Assembly (NCBI GenBank): GCA_001464315.1
Contig: LNFK01000063.1
Span: forward strand, 1 to 41,218
Direction: 5' to 3'
DNA from: Sphingomonadales bacterium Ga0077559
GTDB lineage: Bacteria > Pseudomonadota > Alphaproteobacteria > Sphingomonadales > Sphingomonadaceae
DNA length: 41,218 nt
Below, one piece after another: positions 24,732 through 33,892 of this stretch. A model generated the notes under the pieces. It did not search any database. It saw only the letters and a list, made by a program, of their open reading frames with translations, and was not told where the DNA came from. Position 1 is the first letter of the stretch; each line of letters opens with the position of its first letter. The translations under genes were made by a program, and so were the position numbers.

Positions 24732-25937
24732 ATGAGTTTGCGTTGTGCCCCCGTTGCATTTGCCACTTTGCTATCGCTGGGGTCCGGAATCCCCGCATAT
24801 GCTAACAGCGAATCTTCGCCGCGTGTCGAGGCGTCGGCACCTGCCAAAGCAGATGCGGGGTCTGAATGGGAACTCAAGCCGCGCTGGCGTGTGCAATATG
24901 ATGTCGCCGGTATAGATGGTCCCGATGGCTTAATCGGAACCGGCGATTTCGAAGACATACGCCGTGCGCGCGTCGGGCTGGACCTGACAATGCCACACGG
25001 TTTTGCCGCGAGAGTGGAAGGCGAACTCACAACCGATCCGATCGAATTCACCGACGTCTATCTGCAGTGGAGCAACAAGACATTCAAATTCATTGCTGGC
25101 CAGCAAAAAGCGCAACTTCCGCTGGATGAGGAAAACAGCAACCTCAACATCAGCTTCCTTGAACGAGCGGCGTTTGTCAGCACTTTCGGCTATGGTAGAC
25201 GGACCGGTGTTTCGGGACATGTTAATAAGGCTGAATTCTCGCTGTCGGGCGGGGTTTATACCGACCCGCTCATCGCGCTCAACGATGTTCCTTCAAACAG
25301 TACATCGATCGATTTTCGTGGTTTCTGGTCGCCCGCATTTGGTAAAACCAAGGTGCATTTGGGCGCAGCCTATCATTGGCGCGATCTGAACGACGTTGGC
25401 ATTACGCCCATACGTTACCGAACCCGCCCGCACGTCCGCATTGTCGATACGCGCTATATTGGCACACCGGCGCTTTCCATCGGAAAAGAACAACGCTTTG
25501 GTTTGGAGGCAGCGGCAGTCAATGGCCGGTTCCACGTCGCGGCGGAAACCCACTGGCTAAAGGCGCAGCGGGCGGCCGCTGACGACCCTGTTTTTTTTGG
25601 GGCTTATGCCGAAGTTGGTGTATTTCTGACAAAGGACAGCCGTCCGTTAAAAGGCGGATTGTTTGGAGCCATTGATCCGCGCAAGCCTGTTGGGAGCGGC
25701 GGCTTTGGTGCCGTGCAACTCAATGTGCGATATGACTATCTTGATCTCAACAGCCAGGGCATCGTCGGCGGTAAGCAGAATGGCTATCTCGCGTCGTTAA
25801 TTTGGACGCCGGCGAAGAATTTCCGCCTGATGGGGCAATATTCAAAGCTGATATACACCGATGCGGTAATCGCGATTGCGGGGGATCGAAGCTACACCGT
25901 CGATGTTATCGGCGTGCGGGGCCAGATTTCCTACTAA
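24732..25937 (+). CDS. OprO/OprP-like phosphate-selective porin
   Basis: This 401-residue outer-membrane beta-barrel has a signal peptide cut at AYA-N. Strands such as PRWRVQYDVAGID, FEDIRRARVGLDL and FKFIAGQQKAQLPLDE follow, and the C terminus alternates Arg/Tyr and ends in VRGQISY, with an aromatic last residue. The FEDIRRARVGLDL and GQQKAQLPLDEENS pieces match the porin O/P family, which moves phosphate or polyphosphate. I chose ATG 24732, with AAGGGAAA upstream; the longer frame starts inside the Pho box region. The phoB gene faces it and overlaps its stop by 4 bp. The upstream Pho box suggests induction in phosphate limitation. Confidence 0.85.
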   Translation: MSLRCAPVAFATLLSLGSGIPAYANSESSPRVEASAPAKADAGSEWELKPRWRVQYDVAGIDGPDGLIGTGDFEDIRRARVGLDLTMPHGFAARVEGELTTDPIEFTDVYLQWSNKTFKFIAGQQKAQLPLDEENSNLNISFLERAAFVSTFGYGRRTGVSGHVNKAEFSLSGGVYTDPLIALNDVPSNSTSIDFRGFWSPAFGKTKVHLGAAYHWRDLNDVGITPIRYRTRPHVRIVDTRYIGTPALSIGKEQRFGLEAAAVNGRFHVAAETHWLKAQRAAADDPVFFGAYAEVGVFLTKDSRPLKGGLFGAIDPRKPVGSGGFGAVQLNVRYDYLDLNSQGIVGGKQNGYLASLIWTPAKNFRLMGQYSKLIYTDAVIAIAGDRSYTVDVIGVRGQISY

Positions 25938-26629
25938 ACTGCTTCCTGATCGAGCGAATAGCCTGCCGAACGAACCGTCCGGATGATGTCGCTTTCAAAT
26001 CCTTCGTTCAGCGCCTTGCGCAAACGGCGGATATGGACGTCAACAGTGCGGATTTCGATATCGCTGTCATGCCCCCATACGCTGTCGAGCAGGCGCTCGC
26101 GCGAGAATACATGACCCGGATATTCGAGGAAATGTTTGAGCAGGCGATATTCGGTCGGCCCTAAAGGTACCTGTTTGCCGGCGCGCTTCACCTTGTGCGC
26201 GACGGTGTCCATTTCGACGTCGCCAAATCGCAACGCCTCTCCGGCCAATGCCGGACGTACGCGGCGCAGCACGGCTTTGGCGCGCGCGACCAGTTCGCGC
26301 GGGGAAAAGGGCTTGGTGACATAATCGTCGGCGCCGATTTCAAGTCCGCGGATTCGGTCATCCTCTTCGCCGCGAGCAGTCAGCATGATGATCGGCACAT
26401 TGGCGGTATTGTCCGATTTGCGCAGCTGGCGACACACTTCGATGCCTGAGAGATTCTCGAGCATCCAGTCGAGTAGCACTAGGTCGGGCGTGCGTTCGCG
26501 TGCCATGATCAACGCCTCTTCGCCGTCGCCGGTGTGGCGGACGTCGAACTCCTCGCGCTCGAAATGCCAGCGAACCAGTTCGGCCAATGCGCTGTCATCT
26601 TCAACCAAAAGCAATTGAGCCTTGGGCAT
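25934..26629 (-). CDS. phoB: Phosphate regulon response regulator
   Basis: The 231-residue OmpR-type regulator has a receiver domain with the acidic pair D11/D12, phospho-acceptor Asp54 in LVLLDWML, and Lys near 105 in TKPFSPREL. The C-terminal winged HTH contains GPTEYRLLKHFLEYPGHVFSRE and RTVDVHIRRLRKAL, the PhoB recognition helix type. PhoR, at the other end of this cluster, would phosphorylate it. It binds Pho boxes such as those at 24641-24702 and 32015-32054. It is the last gene of the phoR-pst-phoU-phoB run and follows phoU by 12 bp. Confidence 0.96.
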   Translation of the reverse strand: MPKAQLLLVEDDSALAELVRWHFEREEFDVRHTGDGEEALIMARERTPDLVLLDWMLENLSGIEVCRQLRKSDNTANVPIIMLTARGEEDDRIRGLEIGADDYVTKPFSPRELVARAKAVLRRVRPALAGEALRFGDVEMDTVAHKVKRAGKQVPLGPTEYRLLKHFLEYPGHVFSRERLLDSVWGHDSDIEIRTVDVHIRRLRKALNEGFESDIIRTVRSAGYSLDQEAV

Positions 26630-26641
26630 AGCTATTTCCTA

Positions 26642-27313
26642 TCAGGCGTCCGGCAGATTTTCGCCGGTTTCGGTAAAATAAATCATTTGCGCGACCGTCG
26701 TAGTGTGGTCGCCAATCCGCTCGAGATTTTTGGCGGTGAATAGAAGATGCGCGACTTCGGCGGCATTTTTTGGATTTTTCACCACATAAGCTACGAAATC
26801 GACGAACAGGTCTTTGTTGAGTTGGTCCACAGCATCGTCGCGAACGGTAACAGCGCGCGCCAGATCGACGTCGCTTTTGGCATAGGCGTCCATCGCGGTG
26901 CGGATCATCTCGACAACGATTTCGCCCATACGGCCCAATTGTACCATTGCCTCGGGCGGAATTTTGCCTTCCATTTGAGGAACGCGCTTGGCGATATTTT
27001 TTGCATAGTCACCGATCCGTTCGATGACTGCCGATATCTTCAATGCAGCGATCAATTCGCGCAAATCATCAGCCATGGGCGCGCGCAATGCGATAGTCCG
27101 GACGACAAGCTTTTCAACTTCGGTTTCCAGATTATCAATTGTCTTGTCCTCGGCACGTGTTCGAATCGCCAGTTCCTCGTCATGCTCGTTCAGCGCTTTC
27201 AAAGCTGCGACGACGGCGGTTTCGGCGCGTGCCCCCATTTCCGCAATCAACCCGCGGATTTCGTCCATATCATCGTCAAAGGCGGTAACAGTGTGCTTGG
27301 TGCCAGTGGTCAT
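26642..27313 (-). CDS. phoU: Phosphate signalling protein PhoU
   Basis: This 223-residue all-helical protein has two three-helix PhoU repeats, each with acidic metal-cluster residues (RAEDKTIDNLETEVEKL near 52-68 and TVRDDAVDQLNKDLF near 150). PhoU links the PstSCAB transporter to PhoR and keeps the Pho response off when phosphate is plentiful. AAGGA precedes the ATG. It lies 11 bp after pstB and 12 bp before phoB on the same strand, so the unit is co-transcribed. Confidence 0.96.
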   Translation of the reverse strand: MTTGTKHTVTAFDDDMDEIRGLIAEMGARAETAVVAALKALNEHDEELAIRTRAEDKTIDNLETEVEKLVVRTIALRAPMADDLRELIAALKISAVIERIGDYAKNIAKRVPQMEGKIPPEAMVQLGRMGEIVVEMIRTAMDAYAKSDVDLARAVTVRDDAVDQLNKDLFVDFVAYVVKNPKNAAEVAHLLFTAKNLERIGDHTTTVAQMIYFTETGENLPDA

Positions 27314-27324
27314 ATCGCGGTTCC

Positions 27325-28119
27325 TTAGCCGTAGCGGCCAGTAATATAGTCTTTGGTCTTGTCTTCACGCGGGTTTGTGAAGATTTCCGATGTTTCGCCG
27401 AATTCGATCAGATTGCCCAAATGGAAAAAGGCGGTGCGTTGCGACACGCGTGCCGCCTGCTGCATATTGTGCGTCACAATGATGATAGCATATTTACCGC
27501 GCAAGTCGTGGATTAGTTCCTCGATACGCGCGGTCGCAATCGGGTCGAGCGCGGAGCAGGGCTCGTCCATCAGGATGACTTCGGGATCGACAGCAATCGC
27601 CCGCGCAATGCACAGACGTTGTTGCTGACCACCCGACAGAGCGGTGCCGCTGTCGCTTAGACGATCTTTTACTTCGGCCCACAGACCGGCGCGGGTGAGC
27701 GAACTTTCGACTATCTGGTCCAGTTCGGCCTTGCCCGATGCAAGACCGTGGATGCGCGGTCCGTACGCGACATTATCGTAAATTGATTTGGGGAATGGGT
27801 TCGGCTTTTGGAACACCATGCCGACGCGCGCGCGCAACTGAACGACGTCCATCGATGACGAATAAATATCTTCGCCATCAAGCAGTATGTCGCCCTCAAC
27901 CCTCGCGCCGACAATCGTATCATTCATCCGGTTGAGCGAACGCAAGAATGTCGATTTGCCGCAGCCGGAGGGGCCGATGAACGCAGTGACATTGTCCATT
28001 TCGACATTGATCGATACATTCCTAATCGCCTGCGTTTCGCCATAAAAAACGTTCACGTTGCGCGTCGAAATTTTTGGATTTGCAGTGGTTGCAACCACAG
28101 ATGGGTCCTTTTCAGTCAT
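27325..28119 (-). CDS. pstB: Phosphate ABC transporter ATP-binding protein
   Basis: The 264-residue ABC ATPase has Walker [10 protein letters not shown] at 49-57, the Q-loop near [12 protein letters not shown], the ABC signature LSGGQQQRL at 161-169, Walker B VILMDEP at 181-187 and the switch His in VTHNM. The segment [17 protein letters not shown] is characteristic of PstB. It powers phosphate import through PstC-PstA. The start follows the pstA stop by 2 bp. Confidence 0.97.
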   Translation of the reverse strand: MTEKDPSVVATTANPKISTRNVNVFYGETQAIRNVSINVEMDNVTAFIGPSGCGKSTFLRSLNRMNDTIVGARVEGDILLDGEDIYSSSMDVVQLRARVGMVFQKPNPFPKSIYDNVAYGPRIHGLASGKAELDQIVESSLTRAGLWAEVKDRLSDSGTALSGGQQQRLCIARAIAVDPEVILMDEPCSALDPIATARIEELIHDLRGKYAIIIVTHNMQQAARVSQRTAFFHLGNLIEFGETSEIFTNPREDKTKDYITGRYG

Positions 28120-28121
28120 GG

Positions 28122-29387
28122 CTACCAGCGCGTTTCAAAACGGTTGCGCAGGTAGATTGCGAGGGCATTCATCCCCAGCAGGAATATCAGCAGCACGATA
28201 ATTGCGGCACTGGTTTTTTCAACGAAGCCTTGGTTGACCTCGTCAGACCAGAGATAGATTTGCACCGGCAGCGCGGTCGCCGCATCGGAAAAGCCTTGCG
28301 GAGCGGACGGGATAAACGCGCGCATACCGATCATCAGCAGCGGCGCGGTCTCGCCGAGCGCACGCGCCATGCCGATAATCGTGCCTGTTAAAATGCCGGG
28401 CAGGGCCAACGGCAATACATGGTGGAAAACCACCTGCACGGGCGACGCGCCAATGCCGAGCGCTGCTTCGCGGATTGACGGCGGGACCGATTTCACCGCA
28501 TTGCGTCCGGCGATCACGATAACCGGCATGGTCATTAGTGCGAGCGTAAGGCCGCCGACCAAAGCCGATGACCGCGGCATTCCAAACAGGGTTAAAAACA
28601 CTGCCAGTCCCAATAAGCCGAAGATGATAGAGGGTACCGCAGCCAAATTGTTGATCGACACCTCGATCATATCGGTCAGTTTGTTCTTGGCGGCATATTC
28701 CTCGAGATAAAGCGCGGTAAACACGCCGATCGGGAAGGCAAGCATCAGCGTGATCGCCATCGTCATCAACGACCCCTTGAATGCTGCCCAGATGCCGACG
28801 CCCGACGGGTCGGTTGCATCTGCCCCGGTGAGGAAGGTCCAGTTAAAGCCAGTCTGCAACACATTTTTTTCCGAAAGCATTTTTATTGTTTGCTCGGCGG
28901 CGGGCTCGCCGTTGCGTTTATAAGCCACGTCGAGCCGCGATTCTACGGGAAGAAATAGCCGTTTCTTGGCGGTCACCAGCTCTGGGTCATCCACCAGCAT
29001 TTGCCGGACATTGGCGGCGGCCGCTGGCGTGAGCAGCGCGCTGCCATCGGCACCATATTGCCGTGTCACCGCCAGTTCGACGATGCCAGGAATGTCCATC
29101 GAATTGAGCGCTGCATCTGCATTTTCGCCGGTCAATGAAGCCGCCGACGCACCCGACGTCAGCGCTGGAAAGTCAAATTCTACGGCAATTTCGGTGCGCT
29201 GAAACCCGCGCAACCCCTGTCCGACCATTGTGAACAATAGGAACGCGAGAAACAAAGTCGACAATGCGACGGCGAAGAAACCCATCGCCTTGAAACGGCG
29301 CTCGGCCGCGTAGCGACCGGAGATCCGCTTTTGCATCACCTGCCCGTTCCAGTCCGTCGGGGTGCGTTCGGTAAGAGCGTTACTCAT
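28122..29387 (-). CDS. pstA: Phosphate ABC transporter permease PstA, extended form
   Basis: The 421-residue permease has the ABC permease core from about residue 205: [28 protein letters not shown], then the EAA loop [27 protein letters not shown]. Residues 35-200 form an extended N-terminal part with one membrane helix and a large periplasmic segment, absent from E. coli PstA (about 296 residues) but usual in alphaproteobacteria. ATG 29387 overlaps the pstC end by 8 bp; an earlier in-frame ATG at 29426 is less likely. Confidence 0.94.
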   Translation of the reverse strand: MSNALTERTPTDWNGQVMQKRISGRYAAERRFKAMGFFAVALSTLFLAFLLFTMVGQGLRGFQRTEIAVEFDFPALTSGASAASLTGENADAALNSMDIPGIVELAVTRQYGADGSALLTPAAAANVRQMLVDDPELVTAKKRLFLPVESRLDVAYKRNGEPAAEQTIKMLSEKNVLQTGFNWTFLTGADATDPSGVGIWAAFKGSLMTMAITLMLAFPIGVFTALYLEEYAAKNKLTDMIEVSINNLAAVPSIIFGLLGLAVFLTLFGMPRSSALVGGLTLALMTMPVIVIAGRNAVKSVPPSIREAALGIGASPVQVVFHHVLPLALPGILTGTIIGMARALGETAPLLMIGMRAFIPSAPQGFSDAATALPVQIYLWSDEVNQGFVEKTSAAIIVLLIFLLGMNALAIYLRNRFETRW

Positions 29388-30768
29388 ATGCTTCCCGATA
29401 GCGTTTGACGACGCGCAGTGCGACATAGTTGAGGAAGAATGTTGTTATGAACAGCGCCAGACCGAGCGCAAACGCAGCAAGAGTGTGCGGGCTGCCGAAA
29501 TCCTGGTCCCCGGTCAGCAACGCCACAATCTGCACCGTGACCGTCGTAATCGTGTCGAACGGATTGGCCGTCAGATTTGCGGTGTAACCGGCGGCCATCA
29601 CCACGATCATCGTTTCACCGATCGCGCGGCTGACAGCGAGCAATATGCCGCCCACCACACCTGGAAGCGCGGCGGGCAACAGAACTTTCTTGATCGTCTC
29701 GCTCTTGGTCGCACCCATCGCCAGGCTGCCGTCGCGCATCGCATTGGGAACCGCCGCGATGCTGTCGTCGGACATCGAAGACACCAAAGGAATGATCATC
29801 ACGCCCATCACTACACCGGCGGCGAGTGCATTGTCCGACGCCGCATTGCTGACGCCGAGCATCACGGCAAAATCGCGGATGGCGGGCGCAACGGTCAGCG
29901 CGGCGAAATAACCGTAAACCACCGTCGGAACACCAGCGAGGATCTCCAGGATCGGCTTCATCCAGCTGCGCACCCGCGCCGAAGCATATTGGGTGAGGAA
30001 AATCGCACTCATCAACCCCAGCGGGATCGCTACGATCATTGCGATAATTGCGCCGATAAAGATCGTGCCCCAGAAGAGCGGAATCGCGCCATAACCATTA
30101 TCAGCACCCGGGGTGATAACGTTTTTTGGATTCCAGTTGGTGCCGAACAGAAACTCGAACGGCGATACCATCGAAAAGAATTGATAGGATTCAAATATTA
30201 GTGAGGCAAAGATTCCAAGCGTTGTGATGATCGCGATCAGCGAGGCAAATAACAAGGCCAGCATGACCAGCCGTTCAACCTTGTTACGCGCGCGAAAGTC
30301 AGGTTTCAGCCTGGTAAATGCAAACGCACCGCCTGCAAACAGCAACAGCATCGTGCCAGCAAAACCGATCCATTTATAATAGGATAACGCCTCTTTGTAG
30401 AGCGGGACCAGAGCGTCGCTTTGGGCTTGAAACGCAGTCGCCTGAAACCCCTGCGCGATGGCACGGGCTTCTGACAATATCGCTGCGCGGGCAAATCCGT
30501 CTTGCGGCAGGTTGGCGGCGGCTGGCGCAGCCAGCACCATGTTGGTCACCAAGGCCGGTGACACCGATTGCCAGATGAACATGAAAATAATCGGCGGTAC
30601 AATGGCGCAAACCGCGACAAACCAGCCATGATAACTGGGCAGGCTGTTGACCTGACCGCGCCTACCACCTTTGGCAGCGCGGACGAAAGACGCCGCGCGG
30701 GCGCGGCCGAAAATCCAGCCGACCAGACCGAGACCAAGGACAAGGAATAGCAATGCCGTTCCAGTCAT
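29380..30768 (-). CDS. pstC: Phosphate ABC transporter permease PstC, extended form
   Basis: The 462-residue permease has an N-terminal extension of about 165 residues with two or three membrane helices and a periplasmic loop. The standard permease domain starts near residue 240: YGAIPLFWGTIFIGAIIAMIVAIP. The EAA-type loop reads DDSIAAVPNAMRDGSLAMGATKSETIKK near residue 345. E. coli PstC has about 319 residues. An AGGG ribosome site lies before the ATG. A stem-loop separates it from pstS upstream. Confidence 0.95.
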   Translation of the reverse strand: MTGTALLFLVLGLGLVGWIFGRARAASFVRAAKGGRRGQVNSLPSYHGWFVAVCAIVPPIIFMFIWQSVSPALVTNMVLAAPAAANLPQDGFARAAILSEARAIAQGFQATAFQAQSDALVPLYKEALSYYKWIGFAGTMLLLFAGGAFAFTRLKPDFRARNKVERLVMLALLFASLIAIITTLGIFASLIFESYQFFSMVSPFEFLFGTNWNPKNVITPGADNGYGAIPLFWGTIFIGAIIAMIVAIPLGLMSAIFLTQYASARVRSWMKPILEILAGVPTVVYGYFAALTVAPAIRDFAVMLGVSNAASDNALAAGVVMGVMIIPLVSSMSDDSIAAVPNAMRDGSLAMGATKSETIKKVLLPAALPGVVGGILLAVSRAIGETMIVVMAAGYTANLTANPFDTITTVTVQIVALLTGDQDFGSPHTLAAFALGLALFITTFFLNYVALRVVKRYREAYE

Positions 30769-30836
30769 ATCGTTACCCTAGCCCCCTTCGGCCAGATGGC
30801 CGCACATTCGCGAAATAGTTCGCCCGCATGAAATTC

Positions 30837-30869
30837 GGGCATGGACCGAAACGGATTCGATCCATGCCC
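30837..30869 (-). promoter_or_regulatory. Stem-loop in the pstS-pstC gap
   Basis: GGGCATGGA (30837-30845) pairs perfectly with TCCATGCCC (30861-30869) around a 15-base loop. On the minus strand GAATTTCATG follows, not a T-run, so it is a poor terminator. It probably stabilises the pstS message or lowers read-through, giving more binding protein than permease. A further short palindrome GGCCAGATGGCC lies nearer pstC. Confidence 0.6.
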
Positions 30870-30893
30870 ATAGACGCGATGTCTGTTTCAGTT

Positions 30894-31946
30894 TTATTTC
30901 AAATCCGCGCCATCCATAGTGGTCAGCCCATTTGCGGCATCTAATGCCTTTTTATATTCAACATCGGGCGAGGCAATCATACCCAATTTGGTCAGATATC
31001 CGCCAACCGCGCCGCCTTTAAGGAACTCGAATATAAACTCCTTGATGCCGGGAATTTTGTCGATGTGCGCCTTTTTGACGTAAATAAACATCTTGCGCGC
31101 GCCGGGATAGCTGCCGTCCGAAATGGTCGCGATAGTCGGGGTGACACCGTTCATCGTAATCCCGTGCACCTTAGATGCATTTTCTTCCATATAGCTATAG
31201 CCGAAAATGCCGACCATATTTGGGTTCGCGTCGAGCTTCTGGACAATCAGATTGTCATTCTCGCCCTGCTCCTTGAACGCGCCATCGGTGCGGATTTCGG
31301 TGCAAACCGCTTTATACTTATCTTCGTCGCTGTCTTTCAGCGCCTTGGTCGCTGCATCGGTGGCACAGCCGACTTCCATAATTAGTTCGTGGAAAGAGTC
31401 GCGCGTGCCCGAAGTGGTCGGGGGTCCGAACACCGAAATGGGCAGTTTTGGCAATGACGGGTTCACGTCAGACCAAAGTTTGGCGGTCTGTGGTTTGCCG
31501 AACGGATTGGCGGCAAGCGCCTTGTAAACGTCGGCGGTGCTCAGCGCGAATTTCTGGCCCTTGTTGGACTGGGCAAGCGCCAGTCCGTCAATTCCGACCT
31601 GGACTTCGATAATGTCGGTCACGCCATTTTTCTGGCAATTTTCAAACTCGGTTTTTTTGATGCGGCGTGATGCATTGGTGATGTCGGGCGTTTCGGCGCC
31701 GACGCCTTTGCAGAACTGCTCCATGCCGCCGCCGGTGCCGGTCGATTCAAGTACGGGCGATTTGCGCGATGCGTCTGCCTTGGCGAACGCTTCGGAGGCT
31801 GCCTTGGCAAATGGGAAGACGGTCGAAGAGCCGACAATGCGGATTTCCTGACGCGAACCGCCTGCTGCGCCGCCGGTGCTGGCCTGATCATTACATGCCG
31901 CAAGCGCGAGCGCGCTGATGGCGATAAGCGAGATTTTCTTCATCAT
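30894..31946 (-). CDS. pstS: Phosphate-binding periplasmic lipoprotein
   Basis: The 350-residue substrate-binding protein has a lipoprotein signal with lipobox LAAC near residue 18. Ligand-site motifs are GSSTVFPF near 39, TGTGGGMEQFCKGVG near 70 and the phosphate loop TTSGTRDSFHEL near 178. The form resembles PstS of the phosphate ABC systems of alphaproteobacteria with the PstC/PstA above. A Pho box lies 70-110 bp upstream of its start, inside the phoR 3' end, and a stem-loop follows the gene. Two adjacent ATG codons start it; either is possible. Confidence 0.96.
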   Translation of the reverse strand: MMKKISLIAISALALAACNDQASTGGAAGGSRQEIRIVGSSTVFPFAKAASEAFAKADASRKSPVLESTGTGGGMEQFCKGVGAETPDITNASRRIKKTEFENCQKNGVTDIIEVQVGIDGLALAQSNKGQKFALSTADVYKALAANPFGKPQTAKLWSDVNPSLPKLPISVFGPPTTSGTRDSFHELIMEVGCATDAATKALKDSDEDKYKAVCTEIRTDGAFKEQGENDNLIVQKLDANPNMVGIFGYSYMEENASKVHGITMNGVTPTIATISDGSYPGARKMFIYVKKAHIDKIPGIKEFIFEFLKGGAVGGYLTKLGMIASPDVEYKKALDAANGLTTMDGADLK

Positions 31947-32014
31947 TTTGGCTTTGTCCCTGCTGTGGAATCATTGCGGCTTCACCGCCTCTGGGCGCGC
32001 ATTAGCGATCACAG

Positions 32015-32054
32015 ATGGCCGATAAATGACTCTTGGGTTACAGTTATGTGACGG
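32015..32054 (-). promoter_or_regulatory. Pho box of pstS inside the phoR 3' end
   Basis: On the minus strand four 7-base units lie 11 bp apart: CCGTCAC (32054-32048), CTGTAAC (32043-32037), GAGTCAT (32032-32026) and CGGCCAT (32021-32015). Each agrees with CTGTCAY in at least five of seven positions. It lies 70-110 bp upstream of the pstS ATG and overlaps the phoR stop, so pstS has its own promoter apart from read-through. Confidence 0.75.
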
Positions 32055-33291
32055 ATTTGAACGGAGCGACCGGCAACAGGACGGCAACCGTTGTGCCCGT
32101 GCCCAATGTGCTGCGTATTTCCAAATGCCCGCGATGCCGGTCGACGATATGTTTGACCAGGCTGAGCCCTAAGCCAGTGCCACCCACTGAGCGGCTGCGC
32201 CCCGAATCGACACGGTAAAAGCGCTCGGTCAGGCGGGGAAGATGTTCCGGCGCAATACCGTCGCCCTGATCCGCTACGGTAAGCGCAAGCATGGCCCCTG
32301 ATCGGGATGGTGTCAAAGTGACCGCAATCGGCGTTCCCGCGCGGCCATATTTCATGGCGTTGGTTATGATATTGCTGGCGAGCTGGCGTAACTGACCGGC
32401 ATCGCCCATCACCGGCAGCATGTCAGCGGTGATATCCAGCGCGATATCGAGCCCACGCTCCTTCCGGCTGTGGCGCAATTGGTCAACAGTATCGACGACA
32501 ATATTAGCAAAATCGACCGGGGTTTGCGGCGGGTCATATTTTTCCGCTTCGATTCGCGACAAAGACATCAGATCACGGACCAGCGCCTGCATCCGGTCGG
32601 TTTCCTTGGCCATGATCCCCAAAAAGCGTGCGCGGGTTTCGGGATCGTCGCCTGCCGCGGGGTCGTCGAGGGTTTCGATAAAGCCCTTCACTGCGGCGAG
32701 CGGTGTCAGCAATTCATGGCTCGCATTGGCGACAAAATCGACGCGCATTTTTTCGGCGGCTTGCGCGCCGCTTCGGTCTGCGAGATGCACCATTTTCTGC
32801 GCTGGACCGATCGATTGAATCCGCATGTCCCACATCTGACTTTGCTGGCCGATGCCGGTCAGCCGGATCGGGTGACCGGTATGCTGCGCTTCGGGGTCGG
32901 ACAGCCGCTCGATAGCGCCCTGATGGCGAAAGGCCATGCGCACATTCTGACCGACGATATTACCGCCTAGCAATAGCCGAGCGGCTTGGTTTGCTGCCGA
33001 AACTTTGGCGCGGTCGACGATCAGCACCGCGTCGGTCGACGCATCGATGAAAGCCTGTAACTGCGGATGCAGGCTTATCGATTGCGGATCGATTTCGCCC
33101 TTGTCCGGGTTTCTGCCCGTCGGCATGCTTTCGGCATCATGCGGATCAACTGCGACAAACAGGGCAACCAGCATCGACACCAGAACCACAAGCACGCGTT
33201 CTACCTGGCCGATTATTTGTCCGGCAAACATCGCTCCGGCCGATGCCAGCGCAAGTGCGATCAACACGCGTGGCGACAACCAGCTGTTCAC
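32044..33291 (-). CDS. phoR: Phosphate regulon sensor histidine kinase PhoR
   Basis: The 415-residue kinase has two N-terminal membrane helices (residues 8-48) without a large periplasmic domain, a PAS domain (about 75-170), the dimerisation/H-box with His192 in NASHELLTPLAA, then N-box NIITNAMKYG, DQGDGIAPEHL and GGTGLGLSLVKHI of the ATPase domain. The H-box has Leu195 where PhoR kinases usually have Arg (HELRTPL). The start codon is GTG (VNSWLSPRV). It phosphorylates PhoB. It lies first in the cluster, followed by pstS. Confidence 0.95.
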   Translation of the reverse strand: MNSWLSPRVLIALALASAGAMFAGQIIGQVERVLVVLVSMLVALFVAVDPHDAESMPTGRNPDKGEIDPQSISLHPQLQAFIDASTDAVLIVDRAKVSAANQAARLLLGGNIVGQNVRMAFRHQGAIERLSDPEAQHTGHPIRLTGIGQQSQMWDMRIQSIGPAQKMVHLADRSGAQAAEKMRVDFVANASHELLTPLAAVKGFIETLDDPAAGDDPETRARFLGIMAKETDRMQALVRDLMSLSRIEAEKYDPPQTPVDFANIVVDTVDQLRHSRKERGLDIALDITADMLPVMGDAGQLRQLASNIITNAMKYGRAGTPIAVTLTPSRSGAMLALTVADQGDGIAPEHLPRLTERFYRVDSGRSRSVGGTGLGLSLVKHIVDRHRGHLEIRSTLGTGTTVAVLLPVAPFKSVT

Positions 33292-33439
33292 GTGTAAACT
33301 TTGCCCTGAATCATCATCACGCCGCCCGAATGAAACGCCTCGTTAGCCTTTGCCGCCGATATTGTCCCACATATAGACGCCGCTTCGTTGCGCAAGCGTG
33401 ACGGCTGGAAAAACCGATGCGATATGCTAGGCAGATATT

Positions 33440-33856
33440 ATGGATGAAGCCAATGATAAGCCCGACAACCAGCCCGAAGGCGGTCCGAACATCGTCGCAA
33501 CGCGTCGCCGCGTTTTAATGCTGGGCGCGGTCACCGCGTCAGCCATTGTGTCGGTTCGTCCGGCCTTGGCGCAATCAGCAGCGTCGGTGATGAATTGCGA
33601 AATACCCGTTCCGGGTCCGCATGGGGCGGGGATGAACATCGACAGCTACGGCAAACTGGTTCCGCGCGATACGCCGGGATCGTTCGCCGCAACGGGTCAG
33701 AAATTTACCGGCGAGCAGGTCAAAGCTGCATTACGTGGCCGCAGCCTGCCAGGCACCAGCTATGATCAGAGTCAGGCTTATGTGAATTATATCCGGCGTC
33801 TGCAAGGCGGTCAGAGTGGCTTTACCTGCTTCGCATCGTTGCAGATGTCGCGCTAA
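33440..33856 (+). CDS. Small Tat-exported protein, possible substrate of the HprK-related cassette
   Basis: The 138-residue protein has a twin-arginine signal: TRRRVLML at residues 21-28, a hydrophobic core, and a cut site after ALA at residue 44. The mature part of about 94 residues has two cysteines (Cys53 and Cys130) and a Gly/Pro-rich middle (PVPGPHGAGMN), and ends in LQMSR. I recognise no family. It lies 36 bp upstream of the PqqD-like gene on the same strand, and the next three genes overlap each other, so it is probably the first gene of the cassette. A modified or folded secreted substrate is a guess from this position. AGG lies 8 bases before the ATG. Confidence 0.7.
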   Translation: MDEANDKPDNQPEGGPNIVATRRRVLMLGAVTASAIVSVRPALAQSAASVMNCEIPVPGPHGAGMNIDSYGKLVPRDTPGSFAATGQKFTGEQVKAALRGRSLPGTSYDQSQAYVNYIRRLQGGQSGFTCFASLQMSR

Positions 33857-33892
33857 ACTTGAAATTAAGTGCCGCTGGTTTAGGCCGTGCAC

